DNA from: Aggregatibacter kilianii
GTDB lineage: Bacteria; Pseudomonadota; Gammaproteobacteria; Enterobacterales; Pasteurellaceae
DNA length: 64,000 nt
NCBI RefSeq assembly: GCF_003129965.1
Contig: NZ_NRCJ01000007.1
Span: 1-64,000, forward strand
Direction of reading: 5' to 3'
Shown: piece after piece, positions 62,842 to 64,000 of the stretch
Layout of the letters: each line of letters begins with the position of its first letter
Numbering within the stretch: position 1 is the stretch's first letter
The notes under the pieces: generated by a model
What the model saw: only the letters and a program-made list of their open reading frames with translations
The model's database searches: none
What the model was told of the DNA's origin: nothing
Position numbers and translations under genes: made by a program

Positions 62842-63690
62842 TTACTCGTCTTGCATATAGCCTTTCAGCCAACGCATTGCTTCAATGCTATGATGGTCGA
62901 TAAATTGGCTTTCACCGAGATCTAACGTGGCGATGGCTTGTTTGTCTTCTTCACTCAAGGCGAAGTCAAATACCGCCAAATTTTCTGCCATACGTTCAGG
63001 TTTGGTCGATTTGGCTAACACAACAATGCCTTGCTCCACCAGCCAGCGTACAATCACTTGTGCGACCGATTTTCCGTATTTTGCGCCGATGGCGGTCAGT
63101 GTCGGATTGCGGAAAATATCGTGCTTTCCTTCCGCAAAAGGCGCCCAGGCTTCCGGCACAATGCCTTCGGCTTTTAAAATCGCAATATCATTGCGGCGTT
63201 GGTGGAACGGATTAATTTCAATTTGATCCACCTGCGGCATGACTTGGTTAAATTCGCCTAAATCCACCGCACGATCCGGCGTGAAGTTGCTCACGCCGAT
63301 AGCACGAATTTTGCCTTCCGACCGTAATTTTTCCAACGCGCGCCAAGTGCCGTACACATCGCCGAAAGGTTGATGAATCAGCACGAGATCAAGATAATCT
63401 AATTGCATTTTTGCCAGTGAATGCTCAACGGAAGCGCGCGCCGCTTCTTCGCCGGCATTGCTAATCCACACTTTGGTGGTCACAAACAAGGCTTCGCGCG
63501 CCACACCGCTGTTGGCAATGCCGCGTCCCACTTCCGCTTCATTGCAGTAGGCTTGCGCCGTGTCGATATGGCGATAACCCGCTTGAATGGCGTGAATCAC
63601 CGCCTGCTCGGTTTCTTCCGGCGGGATTTGGAACACGCCGAAGCCCAAAATCGGCATTTTTACGTTGTTATTCAGTTGAATACTTTGCAT
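62842..63690 (-). CDS. DkgA-like aldo/keto reductase
   Basis: The 282-residue cytoplasmic reductase has MPILGFGVFQIP, catalytic Asp and Tyr in HIDTAQAYCNEAEVG, Lys in FVTTKVW and His in VLIHQPFG, then IGVSNFTPDR and LAKSTKPERMAENLAVFDF. Members reduce aldehydes and 2,5-diketogluconate with NADPH. The start at 63690 follows AAGGAG; the in-frame extension to 63768 has no family match. It is a paralogue of the exported reductase at 57214 and follows a short-chain dehydrogenase gene on the same strand. Confidence 0.92.
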   Translation of the reverse strand: MQSIQLNNNVKMPILGFGVFQIPPEETEQAVIHAIQAGYRHIDTAQAYCNEAEVGRGIANSGVAREALFVTTKVWISNAGEEAARASVEHSLAKMQLDYLDLVLIHQPFGDVYGTWRALEKLRSEGKIRAIGVSNFTPDRAVDLGEFNQVMPQVDQIEINPFHQRRNDIAILKAEGIVPEAWAPFAEGKHDIFRNPTLTAIGAKYGKSVAQVIVRWLVEQGIVVLAKSTKPERMAENLAVFDFALSEEDKQAIATLDLGESQFIDHHSIEAMRWLKGYMQDE

Positions 63691-63737
63691 TTTCTTCTCC
63701 TTATGACTTAAAAAACGTTTGAAAAACCCACCGCACT

Positions 63738-64000
63738 TTATTTGGCAGTTTCCAGATCTTTCCACCAATATTTCGCGGTGGCGCCGCCGTCGATTAAGAA
63801 ATCACTGCCGGTAATATACGCGCCGCGTTCGGACATGATTAATTCCGCCAAATTGGCGATTTCGTCCGGTGCGCCGCCACGACCGACCGGAAGTTCGGAC
63901 AGCATTTTTTGATAGAATTCTTTACGATCGCCGTTCAGCTCATCGTTGGCGAGAGGCGTGTAAATAATTCCGGCGCTAATGCAGTTCACGCGGGCGCCGC
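63738..64000 (-). CDS. Short-chain dehydrogenase/reductase, C-terminal part
   Basis: The minus strand encodes the last 87 residues of an SDR. The visible part starts GARVNCISAGIIYTP, the usual segment after the catalytic YxxxK, then LPVGRGGAPDEIANLAELIMSE and GAYITGSDFLIDGG, both family marks. The rest lies beyond the right edge. It precedes the DkgA-like gene by 47 nt and is probably co-transcribed with it. Confidence 0.88.
   Translation of the reverse strand, partial: GARVNCISAGIIYTPLANDELNGDRKEFYQKMLSELPVGRGGAPDEIANLAELIMSERGAYITGSDFLIDGGATAKYWWKDLETAK

Overview
The window is a chromosomal segment of a Pasteurellaceae bacterium. The 9-bp DNA uptake signal of the Haemophilus/Aggregatibacter clade (AAGTGCGGT or its complement ACCGCACTT) occurs dozens of times, often as inverted pairs that act as terminators. 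Gene content and order (thrU-tyrU-glyT-thrT-tufB tRNA block, rpe-gph-trpS, ftsB-ispD-ispF-truD-surE-nlpD) are typical of gammaproteobacteria. Aggregatibacter is the best guess from the repeats and the xylose locus, but the genus cannot be fixed from the sequence alone. No rRNA, CRISPR array, prophage or insertion sequence was seen.

Layout. 0-12 kb: start of tuf with four upstream tRNAs on the minus strand, then coaA, gyrB, recQ-cyaY, lptM-lysA, a YagU-like protein, tag and lptD. 12-19.6 kb: a metallo-beta-lactamase-fold hydrolase, an Aer-type stand-alone PAS protein followed by a diflavin reductase behind a Fur-like box, a GNAT acetyltransferase, brnQ, a pirin, and ribB under an FMN riboswitch. 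19.6-25.2 kb: three unrecognised membrane-anchored proteins directly behind trpS, then gph and rpe. 25.3-30.6 kb: ftsB-ispD-ispF-truD-surE-yqaA, a small lipoprotein and nlpD. 30.6-32.2 kb: a small MerR/hydrolase/EthD cassette bounded by 80-bp direct repeats that copy the end of nlpD and its terminator, next to selC (tRNA-Sec). 32.4-40.5 kb: complete xylose locus (xylBA divergent from xylFGH-xylR). 40.6-46.9 kb: an MdtD-like efflux pump, the mannose PTS manXYZ with a perfect CRP site, a small zinc-ribbon membrane protein and a Bcr-type efflux pump.

46.9-58.3 kb is the accessory core: a secreted carboxylesterase, an alpha/beta hydrolase that has lost its signal-peptide start, an OmpA-like protein, a PACE transporter, an old-yellow-enzyme homologue, an iron alcohol dehydrogenase, two SnoaL-like proteins, a secreted aldo/keto reductase and a Phd/PIN toxin-antitoxin pair. 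Four transcription units here (bcr, carboxylesterase, SnoaL plus Fe-ADH, aldo/keto reductase plus exported SnoaL) share the same promoter block: a TGAAT-N3-ATTCA box 90-93 bp upstream of the start codon and a GATAAA..GGGG element at 55-58 bp. They look like one regulon, plausibly for reactive carbonyls or xenobiotics.

58.3-62.7 kb: a PTS sugar operon (AlsE-like epimerase, ascorbate-type EIIB and EIIC, transaldolase) with an adjacent RpiR-type regulator and a duplicated operator; it has no EIIA gene. The window ends in a DkgA-like aldo/keto reductase and a truncated short-chain dehydrogenase. Between 55 and 63 kb the gene ends carry the other Pasteurellaceae uptake signal (ACAAGCGGTC), which suggests import from an Actinobacillus/Mannheimia-type donor.
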